A stretch of 64,000 nt of DNA from Acidobacteriota bacterium. Its GTDB lineage: Bacteria; Acidobacteriota; Vicinamibacteria; Vicinamibacterales; UBA2999. The DNA is taken from assembly GCA_021731165.1 (NCBI GenBank), contig JAKFXY010000027.1:1-64000 (forward strand), written 5' to 3'. Made by a program: the position numbers and the translations under genes. Under the pieces are notes generated by a model, which saw nothing but the letters and a program-made list of their open reading frames with translations, made no database searches and had not been told where the DNA came from. Of the stretch, positions 43,867 to 53,663 are shown piece after piece (position 1 is the stretch's first letter; the number at the start of each line of letters is the position of its first letter).

Positions 43867-45255
43867 TTACGGAAAGATCTTGCCCGGGTTCAGGATGTCG
43901 TTGGGATCAAAGGCCGCCTTGACCCGTTTCATGAGCGCGATCTCGTCCGCGGAGAGCTCAAGGGCGATATAAGGCTTCTTCGCGAAACCGATGCCGTGCT
44001 CGCCGCTGATCGATCCCTCGAGCGCAACCACGCGCTCAAACAGAATGCGTTCGGCCTGCTTGGCGCGCGCGAGCTCCTCGACATCCGACGCGTCCACCAT
44101 CAGGTTGACATGGATGTTGCCATCTCCGGCGTGGCCGAACGAGGCGATCCGCAGGCGGTACTCCTGCTTCAGCGCAGCGACCACGGCAAAGAGCTGCGGC
44201 ACGCGGCCGCGCGGCACGACGACGTCGTGGTTCACCTTCCGGAGCTCCGCCGCGTTGAGCGCCAGCGACACCTGGCGTCTCACCGCCCAGATGCGGTGGC
44301 GATCGGCAGTCGTGGCGGCGCGCGTGACGGCGGCGGCGCCGGTCGCCCTGCAGGCCTCCTCCACCCGCGCGATCTCCTCCTCCACGGCGGCGGGTGTCCC
44401 ATCGGATTCGACGATCAGGACCGCGGTGGTACCCGCTGGGACGATCGCCTCGCCCGTGTGGGCGTGGACGGCGTCGAGCGAGTCCTTGTCGATCAACTCG
44501 ACGGCGGCGGGCACCACCCGGCGCGCGATGAGCGCCGATACGGCGTCCACGGCACCCTGAATCGAATCGAATGTGGCGAGCAGCGTGGCCTGGGCCGGAG
44601 GCTTCGGTACCAGTCGCAGCGTAATCTTCGTAATGATCGCCAGTGTGCCTTCAGACCCCACGAGCAAATGCGTAAGATCGTAGCCGACGACGTTCTTCAC
44701 GGCCTTGGAACCGGTTCGCACGATCTCACCCGTCGGCAGCACCGCCTCCAGGGCGAGCACGTAGTGTTTGGTCGTCCCGTACTTGAATGCCCGTGGGCCG
44801 CCGGCGCACTCCGCGACGTTGCCGCCGATGGACGAGCGGTCGAGGCTTGCGGGATCAGGCGGGTAGAAGAGGCCGACGGCCTCAACGGCGCGCTGGAGAT
44901 CCCCCGTGATGACATTCGGTTCGACCACCGCGAGCAGGTTGGTCTCGTCTATCTCCAGGATGCGATTGAGGCGCTCCATGGATAGCACGACACCACCCGA
45001 GGTCGGCACCGCGCCACCCGTGTAGCCGGTGCCGGCGCCGCGGACGACGAGAGGAATGCGTTGATCGTTGCAGAGACGCGCGATCGCCGCGATTTCGAGA
45101 GTGGTGCCCGGGAGGACGACGAGGTCCGCAGCGTGCCCCTTGCCGAGGGCATCGACCCCGTATGCGTCCAGCGCGCCAGGGTCGCTCAGAAGATGAGCCT
45201 CGCCCACGATCGCGGCGAGCCGAGAGCGCGTTGACAGGTCAATCACAACGGCCAC
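43867..45255 (-). CDS. glcD: FAD-linked oxidase, glycolate oxidase GlcD-like
   Basis: PLVVRGAGTGYTGGAVPTSGGVVLSMERLN; GHAGDGNIHVN; SGEHGIGFAK. Confidence 0.9.
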   Translation of the reverse strand: MAVVIDLSTRSRLAAIVGEAHLLSDPGALDAYGVDALGKGHAADLVVLPGTTLEIAAIARLCNDQRIPLVVRGAGTGYTGGAVPTSGGVVLSMERLNRILEIDETNLLAVVEPNVITGDLQRAVEAVGLFYPPDPASLDRSSIGGNVAECAGGPRAFKYGTTKHYVLALEAVLPTGEIVRTGSKAVKNVVGYDLTHLLVGSEGTLAIITKITLRLVPKPPAQATLLATFDSIQGAVDAVSALIARRVVPAAVELIDKDSLDAVHAHTGEAIVPAGTTAVLIVESDGTPAAVEEEIARVEEACRATGAAAVTRAATTADRHRIWAVRRQVSLALNAAELRKVNHDVVVPRGRVPQLFAVVAALKQEYRLRIASFGHAGDGNIHVNLMVDASDVEELARAKQAERILFERVVALEGSISGEHGIGFAKKPYIALELSADEIALMKRVKAAFDPNDILNPGKIFP

Positions 45256-45344
45256 AATGAAGACGAGCCACGACGACTACGAGGACCAGACAGATGTGCC
45301 ACCTCGTGTCCGCCGCGGCTCGATCCCTCCCGCGCCCTGCGTGG

Positions 45345-46547
45345 CTACGCGCCGGCCCGTGCAGGCTGCAGCGACTCGGCAAATCGCAGGATTCGATCCG
45401 CCCCCTCGCGGAGCTGCTCCATCGAGGTCGCGTAGGAGATACGCAGGTAGCCGGGGGCGTCGAATGCCTCGCCCGGCGTCACCACGACGTGCTCCTTCTC
45501 GATGAGCGCCTGAGCGAAGTCGGTTGAGGTCTTCATTCCGCCCGGCGACAGCAGCCCCGAGATATCCGGGAAGAGGTAGAAGGCCCCCTTGGGCTTGACG
45601 CACTTGATCCCCGGGTGCGCCGTCAACCACGCATGGACGTTGTCGCGACGCTTCCGGTACTCGGACAGCATGTCGCCGACCGCGTCCTGCGGTCCGGTGA
45701 TTGCCGCGAGCGCCGCCTTCTGCGTGATCGATGTGATGTTCGAGGTCGTTTGTCCCTGGATCACGTTGAACGCCGAGGTCAGCTCCTTCGGCGCAATCGT
45801 CCAGCCGCAGCGCCAGCCGGTCATCGCGTACGCCTTCGAGGCCGAGCCGGCCAGGACCGTGCGATCGCGATGACGTTCGAACAGCACGTTCGGCAAATTG
45901 TGCGGCACGCGATCGTAGATGAGCTGCTCGTAGCACAGATCCACGACGATCCAGATGCCGCGGCGGGCCGCCGCATCCGCGACGATGCCCATCGTCGCCT
46001 CGTCAATCAGCCCTCCCGTGGGATTGGTTGGCGAATTGATGATGATGGCCTTCGTCCGCGGAGTGATCGCCGCAAGAATCGCCTCCGCGTGCACCGTGAA
46101 TCCGTCGTCCGGACTTGTCGGCACGATCACGGGCACGCCGCCCACGAGCTTCACCTGCTCGGGAATCGTCGGCCAGTACGGCGAGTGCGTGATGACCTCG
46201 TCGCCTTCATTGACGAGCGCCAGCGCGGTGTTGAACAGCGCCTGCTTGCCGCCCGCGGTCAGCAGGACTTCGCCCGGGGTGATCTCCACGCCATAGTCGT
46301 TGCGATAGCGATCGCAGATGGCCTGGCGCAGCTCGGGAATCCCGGCCGCCACGGTGTAGCGCGTGAAGTTCGCGTCAATGGCCGCCTTCCCCGCCGCCTT
46401 GACGTGCTCCGGCGTCGGGAAGTCCGGTTCACCCGCGCTGAAATCAACCACACTGTGACCCGCGCGCCGAAGCCGCTCCGCTTCCGCCGCCACCTTCAGG
46501 GTGGCCGAGGCCGACACCTGCGCCATTCGATCTGCCAACATACCCAT
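45345..46547 (-). CDS. Class I/II aminotransferase (aspartate aminotransferase-like)
   Basis: VVDFSAGEPDFPTPEHVKAAGKAAI, INSPTNPTGG, LAGSASKAYAMTGWRCGW. Confidence 0.92.
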   Translation of the reverse strand: MGMLADRMAQVSASATLKVAAEAERLRRAGHSVVDFSAGEPDFPTPEHVKAAGKAAIDANFTRYTVAAGIPELRQAICDRYRNDYGVEITPGEVLLTAGGKQALFNTALALVNEGDEVITHSPYWPTIPEQVKLVGGVPVIVPTSPDDGFTVHAEAILAAITPRTKAIIINSPTNPTGGLIDEATMGIVADAAARRGIWIVVDLCYEQLIYDRVPHNLPNVLFERHRDRTVLAGSASKAYAMTGWRCGWTIAPKELTSAFNVIQGQTTSNITSITQKAALAAITGPQDAVGDMLSEYRKRRDNVHAWLTAHPGIKCVKPKGAFYLFPDISGLLSPGGMKTSTDFAQALIEKEHVVVTPGEAFDAPGYLRISYATSMEQLREGADRILRFAESLQPARAGA

Positions 46548-46603
46548 GAACGTTGTGAACCTCGTAAACGAAAACCTGTAAACCGTTGTGAACTCGACGA
46601 GCC

Positions 46604-47107
46604 CTACTTCACTCCAACCGCCGGCTTGTGTCGCATCCACCGTTCGACCGCCGGCGGCACGAGGCCCCGGACCTCACCCCCGAGGCGGAAGACTTCCTTG
46701 ATGAGCCGCGAACTCAGATACGTGTACTGCTCCGCTGGCATCATGAAGACCGTTTCGAGCGTCGGCTCGAGGTGGCGGTTCATCAGCGCCATCTGAAACT
46801 CGTACTCGAAATCCGAGACCGCGCGCAGCCCTCGCACAATCGCGCTTGCCCGGCGCCGCCGCGCGTACTCCACGAGCAGGCCGTCAAAGGTCTCGACCTC
46901 TACATTCTGATACTCGCGGAACACTTCGCGCACGATCTCCACTCGCTCCTCGGCCGTGAAGAGCGGCTGCTTCTCCGTGTTCACCAGGACCGCCACCAGG
47001 ATGCGTTCGAACAGGTGCGCGCTCCGGAGGATGATGTCCACGTGACCGTTCGTCAGCGGATCGAACGACCCGGGAAAAATTGCAAGACGGCCTGAGGGCG
47101 CGGTCAT
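46604..47107 (-). CDS. coaD: Pantetheine-phosphate adenylyltransferase
   Basis: AIFPGSFDPLTNGHVDIILRSAHLFE; SSRLIKEVFRLGG. Confidence 0.95.
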   Translation of the reverse strand: MTAPSGRLAIFPGSFDPLTNGHVDIILRSAHLFERILVAVLVNTEKQPLFTAEERVEIVREVFREYQNVEVETFDGLLVEYARRRRASAIVRGLRAVSDFEYEFQMALMNRHLEPTLETVFMMPAEQYTYLSSRLIKEVFRLGGEVRGLVPPAVERWMRHKPAVGVK

Positions 47108-47144
47108 TCAGATCTCCTGCTCGACGAACCCGACAGGGCCCGTC

Positions 47145-47684
47145 CTATGCACGAACCAGGAAAGTCAGCGTGCTGTCGCCTGACGTGACGTCGCGTTCGC
47201 GCACGAGCGACTCGGGGATCAGCAGTTCGCGCCGCGTCGCCCGCTCGAGCACCAGCCGGCCGTTCGGAGCCAGTCGCGCAGCCACGGCATCGAGGAGCCC
47301 GGTCATGTTGTCGAAGTCGTAAGGCGGATCCAGCAGGATCACATCGAAGCCGGCGCCCGGCGGCATTCGTCGCAGTGCGGCCAGCACGTCGCCACAGTCG
47401 ATAGTATAACGCTGCTGCAGGCCGCAGGACGCCAGGTTGGCCTCGATCAGCGCCACCGCGCGGCGGTCTCGCTCTACGAACGTCACCGCTCCAGCCCCGC
47501 GGCTGATGGCCTCAATCCCAACGGCCCCCGTGCCGGCGAAAGCGTCGAGCACGCGCATGCCGGCGATCCGTGGGGCGAGGATGTTGAAGAGCGTTTCTCG
47601 CAACTTATCCGATGTGGGGCGAAGTCCGCGCCACGATGGCGTCTTCAGACGGCGTCCCTTGAGCGTGCCGGCAATGATTCGCAT
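47145..47684 (-). CDS. rsmD: 16S rRNA (guanine(966)-N(2))-methyltransferase
   Basis: MRIIAGTLKGRRLKTPSWRGLRPTSDKLRETLFNIL; LLDPPYDF. Confidence 0.95.
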   Translation of the reverse strand: MRIIAGTLKGRRLKTPSWRGLRPTSDKLRETLFNILAPRIAGMRVLDAFAGTGAVGIEAISRGAGAVTFVERDRRAVALIEANLASCGLQQRYTIDCGDVLAALRRMPPGAGFDVILLDPPYDFDNMTGLLDAVAARLAPNGRLVLERATRRELLIPESLVRERDVTSGDSTLTFLVRA

Positions 47685-47717
47685 CGATATCTCGCTATCG
47701 CGTTCGCGATGAGAGCG

Positions 47718-49805
47718 CTATCCGACTTCGATCAGCCCGAATTGCTTCTCCCATCGGTGCTCGACGAACTCCTGCAATTCCGGCGTCAGGCCGCCGCCTT
47801 CGACGAGTCCGCGAGCCTCGCCGTGGGCCACTTCCATGACATCGCGATCGCGGACGAGGTCGCCTGTCCGAAGGCGTGGCAGTCCTGATTGACGCGTGCC
47901 AAAGAAATCGCCCGGCCCTCGCAGCTCCAGGTCGCGCTCCGCGATGGCGAAGCCATCCGTCGTGGCCGCAATCGCCTTGAGCCGCTCCCTGGCGTCGTCG
48001 GTCCAGGGAGCCTGATAGAGGAGCACGCAATGTGAATCCCACTGGCCTCGTCCAACGCGCCCGCGCAACTGGTGGAGCTGTGAGAGCCCGAATCGCTCCG
48101 CGTGCTCGACCACCATGATCGATGCGTTCGGCACGTCCATGCCAACTTCGACCACGGTGGTGGAAACCAGAATGTGAATTTGCCCTGCCGCGAACGCGTG
48201 CATGACGCGGTCCTTCGCCTCCTGCTTCATTCGGCCGTGAAGCAGCGCCACACGGTACGCAGGAAACACCTCGACCTGGAGGTGGTCGGCCATCGCGGTG
48301 GCCGACTTGAGATCGATTTTTTCCGACTCCTCCACCAGGGGATAGATGACGTACGCCTGACGGCCGGCGTCGAGCTGGTCACGAATGAGTTGGTAGACCT
48401 CATCACGGCGCGACTCGGGCTTGACCCACGTCCTGATCGGCTTGCGCCCAGGTGGAAGATCGGGAATCTGCGATACGTCCAGCTCGCTGTAGTCGGTCAG
48501 GGCGAGCGTCCGCGGAATAGGAGTCGCCGTCATGAGCAGCACGTCCGGCCGCAGCCCTTTGGCGCGGAGTGACGCCCGCTGTGCCACGCCAAAGCGGTGC
48601 TGCTCATCAATGACAACGAGCCCGAGCTTGTGGAACTTCACCTTCTCCTGCACGAGCGCGTGAGTACCGACGATGAGGTTGGTGCTGCCGCGTTCGATGT
48701 GCGCCGACAGCGTGTGCTTCCGCAGCTCTGGCGTGCTGCCCGTGAGCAGATCCACCCGGAAGCGCGACTGCGACAGCAGCCGCGCAATCGTCCCATAGTG
48801 CTGCCCCGCAAGAATCTCCGTGGGGGCCATGAAGGCCACCTGCAGGCCGTTCTCCATCGCCACGATGGCGGCGAGCAGCGCGACGATCGTCTTGCCTGCT
48901 CCAACGTCGCCCTGCAACAGCCGGTGCATCGGCTGTGGTCGCCGCAGGTCGTCGACAATCTCCTTGACTGACGTGCGCTGGCCAGGTGTCAGCTTGAACG
49001 GCAGGATTTTGGCCGCCGACGCTCGGACTCGATCGTCCACGACCACCACATGCGGCTTGAGTTCTGCGCTCGCGGCATGACGCCGCCACGCATGGCCGAC
49101 CTGAAAGAGAAAGAACTCCTCGAAGATGAGTCGCCGCTGCGCGGGTGTGCGAAACCGATTGAGAGAATCGACCGAGGCCTCGTTGGGTGGGAAGTGCGTG
49201 TGTTCGATCGCCTCCCGTCGGGGCACGAGCTGTTGGCGCTCCCGAACCACGGCTGGCAGCGGGTCTGCGATGTCCTGCGGCAGCAAGTCGAGCGCTGTCC
49301 GCACGAGCTTCCGCTGCATGTTCGGCGTGACCGTGCCAGCTCTCTCGTAGAACGGGACGATGCGGCCCATGTGCAGCCTCAGAAGATCGTCCGAGACAAC
49401 CTCGAACTCGGCATTCAGGAAGTGCAGCCCGCTGGAGTCGAGTTTCACGTCGCCAAAGACGACTATCTGCAGATGTGGTTTGAGGACGTCGGCCAGGTAC
49501 GGCTGGTTCATCCAGGTGCAGCGGATTGCACCGCTGGCGTCACTCACGACAGCATGGAAAATCTTGAATCCGCGGCGGCGCGTCACGGCAAGATTGGCAC
49601 TCGTGACCTCGCCAAGGACGGCCGCCTTCTGGCCGGGCCGTAGCGAGGCGATCGGCTGCATCCGGCTGCGATCCTCGTAGCGGAACGGCAACCGGTACAG
49701 CAGGTCCTCGACGGTGACCAGGCCGGCGCGCTTGAGGTCCGCCGCCTTGCGCGGGCCGACGCCCTTCAGGAACTGAAGCGGCGTCGAGATGAAGTCACTG
49801 GACAA
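47718..49805 (-). CDS. recG: ATP-dependent DNA helicase RecG
   Basis: QGDVGAGKTIVALLA, VIDEQHRFGVAQR, TTVVEVGMDVPNASIMVVEHAERFGLSQLHQLRGRVGRG. Confidence 0.96.
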   Translation of the reverse strand: MSSDFISTPLQFLKGVGPRKAADLKRAGLVTVEDLLYRLPFRYEDRSRMQPIASLRPGQKAAVLGEVTSANLAVTRRRGFKIFHAVVSDASGAIRCTWMNQPYLADVLKPHLQIVVFGDVKLDSSGLHFLNAEFEVVSDDLLRLHMGRIVPFYERAGTVTPNMQRKLVRTALDLLPQDIADPLPAVVRERQQLVPRREAIEHTHFPPNEASVDSLNRFRTPAQRRLIFEEFFLFQVGHAWRRHAASAELKPHVVVVDDRVRASAAKILPFKLTPGQRTSVKEIVDDLRRPQPMHRLLQGDVGAGKTIVALLAAIVAMENGLQVAFMAPTEILAGQHYGTIARLLSQSRFRVDLLTGSTPELRKHTLSAHIERGSTNLIVGTHALVQEKVKFHKLGLVVIDEQHRFGVAQRASLRAKGLRPDVLLMTATPIPRTLALTDYSELDVSQIPDLPPGRKPIRTWVKPESRRDEVYQLIRDQLDAGRQAYVIYPLVEESEKIDLKSATAMADHLQVEVFPAYRVALLHGRMKQEAKDRVMHAFAAGQIHILVSTTVVEVGMDVPNASIMVVEHAERFGLSQLHQLRGRVGRGQWDSHCVLLYQAPWTDDARERLKAIAATTDGFAIAERDLELRGPGDFFGTRQSGLPRLRTGDLVRDRDVMEVAHGEARGLVEGGGLTPELQEFVEHRWEKQFGLIEVG

Positions 49806-50427
49806 CGACAGCCTGGCCCTGTCCGACCTCGATCTCCTGAATACGTGCCGGCAGCGGGAAGGTGTCGTCGAGGCCGATGCCGTCCGGGCGTGACGTGCTG
49901 CGTGAGTAATGGCTCACGAGCTGTTGCAGCAGCGTCTTCGGGATTGGGACGCCGGAGACGTCGGCCGACTCCATGTCGAAGCGGCCCATGCCGTTCACGG
50001 CGCGAAGGGCGCCCACGACGCGAACCGGCACCTTGCCCGTGAGGAAACTCCAGGGATCCAGGACGCCGCCAGACGCCCGGCGTCGGCCCAGCACCTCGAG
50101 ATCGACCACGGCCTGCCCCGCTACCTTTCCGTTGCCGACGATGGTCAGTTGAGGGGCGGTGACCCCCGTCGGCAAGAGACCTGGCTCGTGATACGCGAAC
50201 CACGAGTTCAGCTCCCCCTCCGTGACCTGCGTGCGTCGTCGCCCCGTGGGAGTGGAGGCTCCGGAGCTGGCGATTACGGCCAGCTTGCGAGCAAAGAGGT
50301 CGGCCTGCTGCTTCGAAACGTTGGCAGCTTCGAGCCGCTGGCTAGGCCAGAACGCGCCGCCGAGGCCGGCGGCAAGGGCAAGGGAGACGCCCACATTCAG
50401 GAATGTTCGAGCGAGTGTGAAGCGCAT
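49795..50427 (-). CDS. Exported protein of unknown function
   Basis: Signal-like N-terminus; ORF between recG and lexA; start chosen at internal MRFTLA. Confidence 0.6.
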   Translation of the reverse strand: MRFTLARTFLNVGVSLALAAGLGGAFWPSQRLEAANVSKQQADLFARKLAVIASSGASTPTGRRRTQVTEGELNSWFAYHEPGLLPTGVTAPQLTIVGNGKVAGQAVVDLEVLGRRRASGGVLDPWSFLTGKVPVRVVGALRAVNGMGRFDMESADVSGVPIPKTLLQQLVSHYSRSTSRPDGIGLDDTFPLPARIQEIEVGQGQAVVVQ

Positions 50428-50471
50428 GGCGTCCTCCCCTGGCTGGCAGTGCGAGTGTAGCACCAGATTGG

Positions 50472-50500
50472 TTGATCTTCGCCATCTGTTCGCGTATAGT
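50472..50500 (+). promoter_or_regulatory. Sigma70-like lexA promoter (TTGATC-N17-TATAGT)
   Basis: Near-consensus -35 and -10 with 17-bp spacing upstream of lexA. Confidence 0.65.
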
Positions 50501-50502
50501 TC
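50488..50502 (+). promoter_or_regulatory. Candidate LexA box GTTC-N7-GTTC
   Basis: GTTCGCGTATAGTTC read directly, overlapping the lexA -10. Confidence 0.6.
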
Positions 50503-50540
50503 GGGCACCTCTACCGAAGAAGCCACGAAAGGAGCCGCCC

Positions 50541-51146
50541 GTGCAACCGCTCACCAGACGTCAGCGCGAGATCCTGGACTATCTCAATGAGTTCATCGAG
50601 CAGCACGGGTACGCGCCGAGCCTCGAGGAGATCGGACGCCGCTTCAGCCTTTCGTCGCTGGCCACCGTGCACAAGCACCTGACCAACCTGCAGGAGAAAG
50701 GCTTCATTCGTCGGGCCTGGAACCGGAGCCGCTCGGTCGAGCTCCTGTCAACGCGGGCCGGTGGACGTGCCGTGGAATTACCGCTGCTCGGCTTTGTCGC
50801 CGCGGGCTCTCCCATCGAGGCCGTCGCCAGCAATGAGACCATCGCCGTGCCGGACACGCTTGTCGGCAAGCGCGACAGCTACGTGCTGCGGGTCAAGGGT
50901 GATTCGATGATCGATGAGCAGATCCGCGATGGCGACTTCGTCATCGTGGAAGACCGCAAGTCTGCTGACAACGGCGAGATGGTCATCGCGCTCGTCGGTG
51001 GTCTCGACGTGACGCTCAAGAAGTTCTATCGCGAGAACGGCCGCGTCCGGCTTCAGCCGGCGAACACGGCGATGCAACCGCTCATGGTCGATCCGGATCA
51101 AGTCCAGGTCCAGGGGGTAGTGGTGGGGGTGATGAGGAAGTATTAG
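50541..51146 (+). CDS. lexA: SOS repressor LexA
   Basis: PLTRRQREILDYLNEFIEQHGYAPSLEEIGRRFSLSSLATVHKHL; Ser protease motif KGDSMIDEQIRDGD and Lys. Confidence 0.95.
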   Translation: MQPLTRRQREILDYLNEFIEQHGYAPSLEEIGRRFSLSSLATVHKHLTNLQEKGFIRRAWNRSRSVELLSTRAGGRAVELPLLGFVAAGSPIEAVASNETIAVPDTLVGKRDSYVLRVKGDSMIDEQIRDGDFVIVEDRKSADNGEMVIALVGGLDVTLKKFYRENGRVRLQPANTAMQPLMVDPDQVQVQGVVVGVMRKY

Positions 51147-51242
51147 ACCTCCACCGCGCGGCTCGGAATCAAACGGGACAATCCAGTACAATTGCCGGGT
51201 TTGATCTGGCCTTGGACGCGTCCCGCGCATGCAGTCGCTACG

Positions 51243-53624
51243 ATGGCGCCTTGCCCTTCGGTTCCTCTCGGCCGAACCATTTCAGGCTCGTGCACGCACA
51301 AGTTGGTGACCCCGTGCTGGCTGGTGCTCGTGCTGCTGACGGTTGCGGCATCGGCTTTCGCCCAGGATCCGCCGGCATTGCGCCCCGCTGAAGCTGAGTC
51401 AATCGTCGCCAAGCTCAACCTGCCTTCCGACTTCGACGGTGCGCCGCCACCGGAACTGCCTGCCGCCGTGTCACGGGACGCGGAGGGGCGGACCACGGTT
51501 CGCGCGGTTCGCCTCACGGCGCCACTGCGCATCGACGGAAACCTCGATGAAGAGCTCTATCGCACCGTCACGCCGATCTCGGACTTCATCAGGGTCGAAC
51601 CCCAGCCAGGAACGCCGGCCAGCGAGAAGACAGAAGTCTGGATCTCATTCGACAAGGACAACATCTACGTCTCGGTGCGCGCCTCGGAAAGTCAGCCCGA
51701 GCGGATGATCATCAATGAGATGCGGCGCGACAGCTCGGCCGTCTGGCAGAACGAGAACTTCCTGTTCTGTTTCGATACCTTCTACGACCGGCGCAACAGT
51801 GCGATGTTCCAGTTCAACCCGATCGGCGGGCGCATGGACGGTCAGGTGACCAACGAGAACCAGACCAACTTCGATTTGAATCCCATCTGGAAGCTCGAAG
51901 TCAGGCAGGTCGATGGCGGATGGACGGGCGAGGCAGCCGTCCCGTTCAAGTCGCTGCGCTTCAAGCCTGGCAACTCCCAGATCTGGGGCTTTCAGACACG
52001 TCGAGTCAACCGCTGGAAGAATGAGATCTCGTACCTCACGAGCCTGCCCTCGGGACAGGGCATCGCCGGCTATCAGCGGGTCTCACGCTATGCCACGATG
52101 GTTGGGCTGGAAGTGCCGCCTGGCTCGCGAGCGCTGGACGTCAAACCATTCCTGACGTCGGACGTCACGACGGACCTCGCGGCCACGCCAAGGGTTCGCA
52201 ATGACGTCGGCACGGCCTTTGGGTTCGACGCGAAGTACAGCGTCACGCCGAACCTCACCGCCGATTTCACGTACAACACAGACTTCGCACAGGTCGAGGC
52301 CGACGAGCAGCAGGTCAACCTGACGCGCTTCAGCCTGTTTTTTCCAGAAAAACGGGAGTTCTTCCTCGAGAATCAGGGGCTGTTCAGCTTCGCGAGCGGC
52401 GGCAATACGACGATCAATGCCACATCCGCTCAGAACAGCGACACGCCGACGTTGTTCTATAGCCGCAGCATTGGTCTCGATGCGGGGCGCGAGGTGCCGA
52501 TAGAAGGCGGTGGACGATTGAGCGGTCGCGTCGGCCGCTACAGCGTTGGCCTGCTGAACATCCAGTCCGGCGACGTCAGCCGGTTCGGCATCCCGTCGGC
52601 GAACCTCGGCGTCGCGCGCATAAAGCGCGACATCCTGCGACGCAGCTCCATCGGCGCAATCTTCACTCGGCGTTCCCCGGCAAGAGGCGGACTGGGCACC
52701 GCGGAGACCTACGGCGTCGACGGCTCGTTCTCCTTCTACCAGAACGTGGCTTTCAACACCTACTGGGCAAGAACGCGGACGCCCGGTGTGCCGGATAACG
52801 ACACGAGTTATCGCGGGCAGTTCACCTATACCGGCGATCGGTACGGCGCGCAATTCGAGCGCCTGTCGGTCGGCGACGGTTTCACTCCGCAACTCGGGTT
52901 CCTTCGGCGGGACAACTTCGTCAAGAGCAGCGCGCTCGTGAGGTTCACGCCGCGACCGAGGAAGCGGTTCAGGGCGGTACGTAAGTTCGGGTATCAAGCA
53001 CTCATCAACTATTTCGAGAACGGCGCCGGTCACCTGGAGACTCGCCAGCGGGAGGGCGAGTTCTACATGGAGTTCCAGAGCAGCGACCGAATCCAGTTCA
53101 ATTACCAGGACGGGTACGAGCTTCTCACGACGCCGTTCACGATCGCGCGCGGCGTCACGATTCCGGCCGGCGGCTATGCACTCAGGACGTTCACGGCGGA
53201 GCTCAGGGTCGGACAGCAACGCATGGCCTCCGGCAACTGGTCGGTGGAGACGGGGCCTTTTTATGGCGGCCGTCGTACCGCGCTGAGCTACAGCAGCGCG
53301 CGCGTCAAGTTCAACCAACACCTGGCGGTCGAGCCCGGTCTCTCGATCGACCGCGTGACGCTGCCATACGGCGACTTCACCGCACGACTCGTGAGCTCGC
53401 GCGTCACCTACACGGTGACGCCCCTGATGTTCGTCAGCGCCCTCGTGCAGTACAACTCGAGCAACGCGACGCTCGGCTCCAACATTCGGCTGCGTTGGGA
53501 GTACCAGCCTGGCAGCGAGATCTTCGTCGTCTATAACGAGGGGCGGAACACGCTGCTCGGCGGCCGGCCAGACCTTCAGAACCGTGCGTTGATTGTCAAG
53601 GTCAATCGCCTGTTCCGCTTCTGA
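51243..53624 (+). CDS. Exported DUF5916/CBM9-like outer-membrane protein
   Basis: APLRIDGNLDEELYRTVTPISDFIRVEPQPGTPASEKTEVWISFDKDNIYVSVRA; C-terminal barrel-like, ends in RLFRF; start uncertain. Confidence 0.8.
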   Translation: MAPCPSVPLGRTISGSCTHKLVTPCWLVLVLLTVAASAFAQDPPALRPAEAESIVAKLNLPSDFDGAPPPELPAAVSRDAEGRTTVRAVRLTAPLRIDGNLDEELYRTVTPISDFIRVEPQPGTPASEKTEVWISFDKDNIYVSVRASESQPERMIINEMRRDSSAVWQNENFLFCFDTFYDRRNSAMFQFNPIGGRMDGQVTNENQTNFDLNPIWKLEVRQVDGGWTGEAAVPFKSLRFKPGNSQIWGFQTRRVNRWKNEISYLTSLPSGQGIAGYQRVSRYATMVGLEVPPGSRALDVKPFLTSDVTTDLAATPRVRNDVGTAFGFDAKYSVTPNLTADFTYNTDFAQVEADEQQVNLTRFSLFFPEKREFFLENQGLFSFASGGNTTINATSAQNSDTPTLFYSRSIGLDAGREVPIEGGGRLSGRVGRYSVGLLNIQSGDVSRFGIPSANLGVARIKRDILRRSSIGAIFTRRSPARGGLGTAETYGVDGSFSFYQNVAFNTYWARTRTPGVPDNDTSYRGQFTYTGDRYGAQFERLSVGDGFTPQLGFLRRDNFVKSSALVRFTPRPRKRFRAVRKFGYQALINYFENGAGHLETRQREGEFYMEFQSSDRIQFNYQDGYELLTTPFTIARGVTIPAGGYALRTFTAELRVGQQRMASGNWSVETGPFYGGRRTALSYSSARVKFNQHLAVEPGLSIDRVTLPYGDFTARLVSSRVTYTVTPLMFVSALVQYNSSNATLGSNIRLRWEYQPGSEIFVVYNEGRNTLLGGRPDLQNRALIVKVNRLFRF

Positions 53625-53637
53625 GTATTGCTGTAAT

Positions 53638-53652
53638 CTTCGGAGTCCGAAG
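53638..53652 (+). repeat. Inverted repeat CTTCGGA-G-TCCGAAG overlapping the RBS of the MBL gene
   Basis: Exact 7-bp arms, next to aaggag. Confidence 0.6.
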
Positions 53653-53663
53653 GAGAAGAAGAC

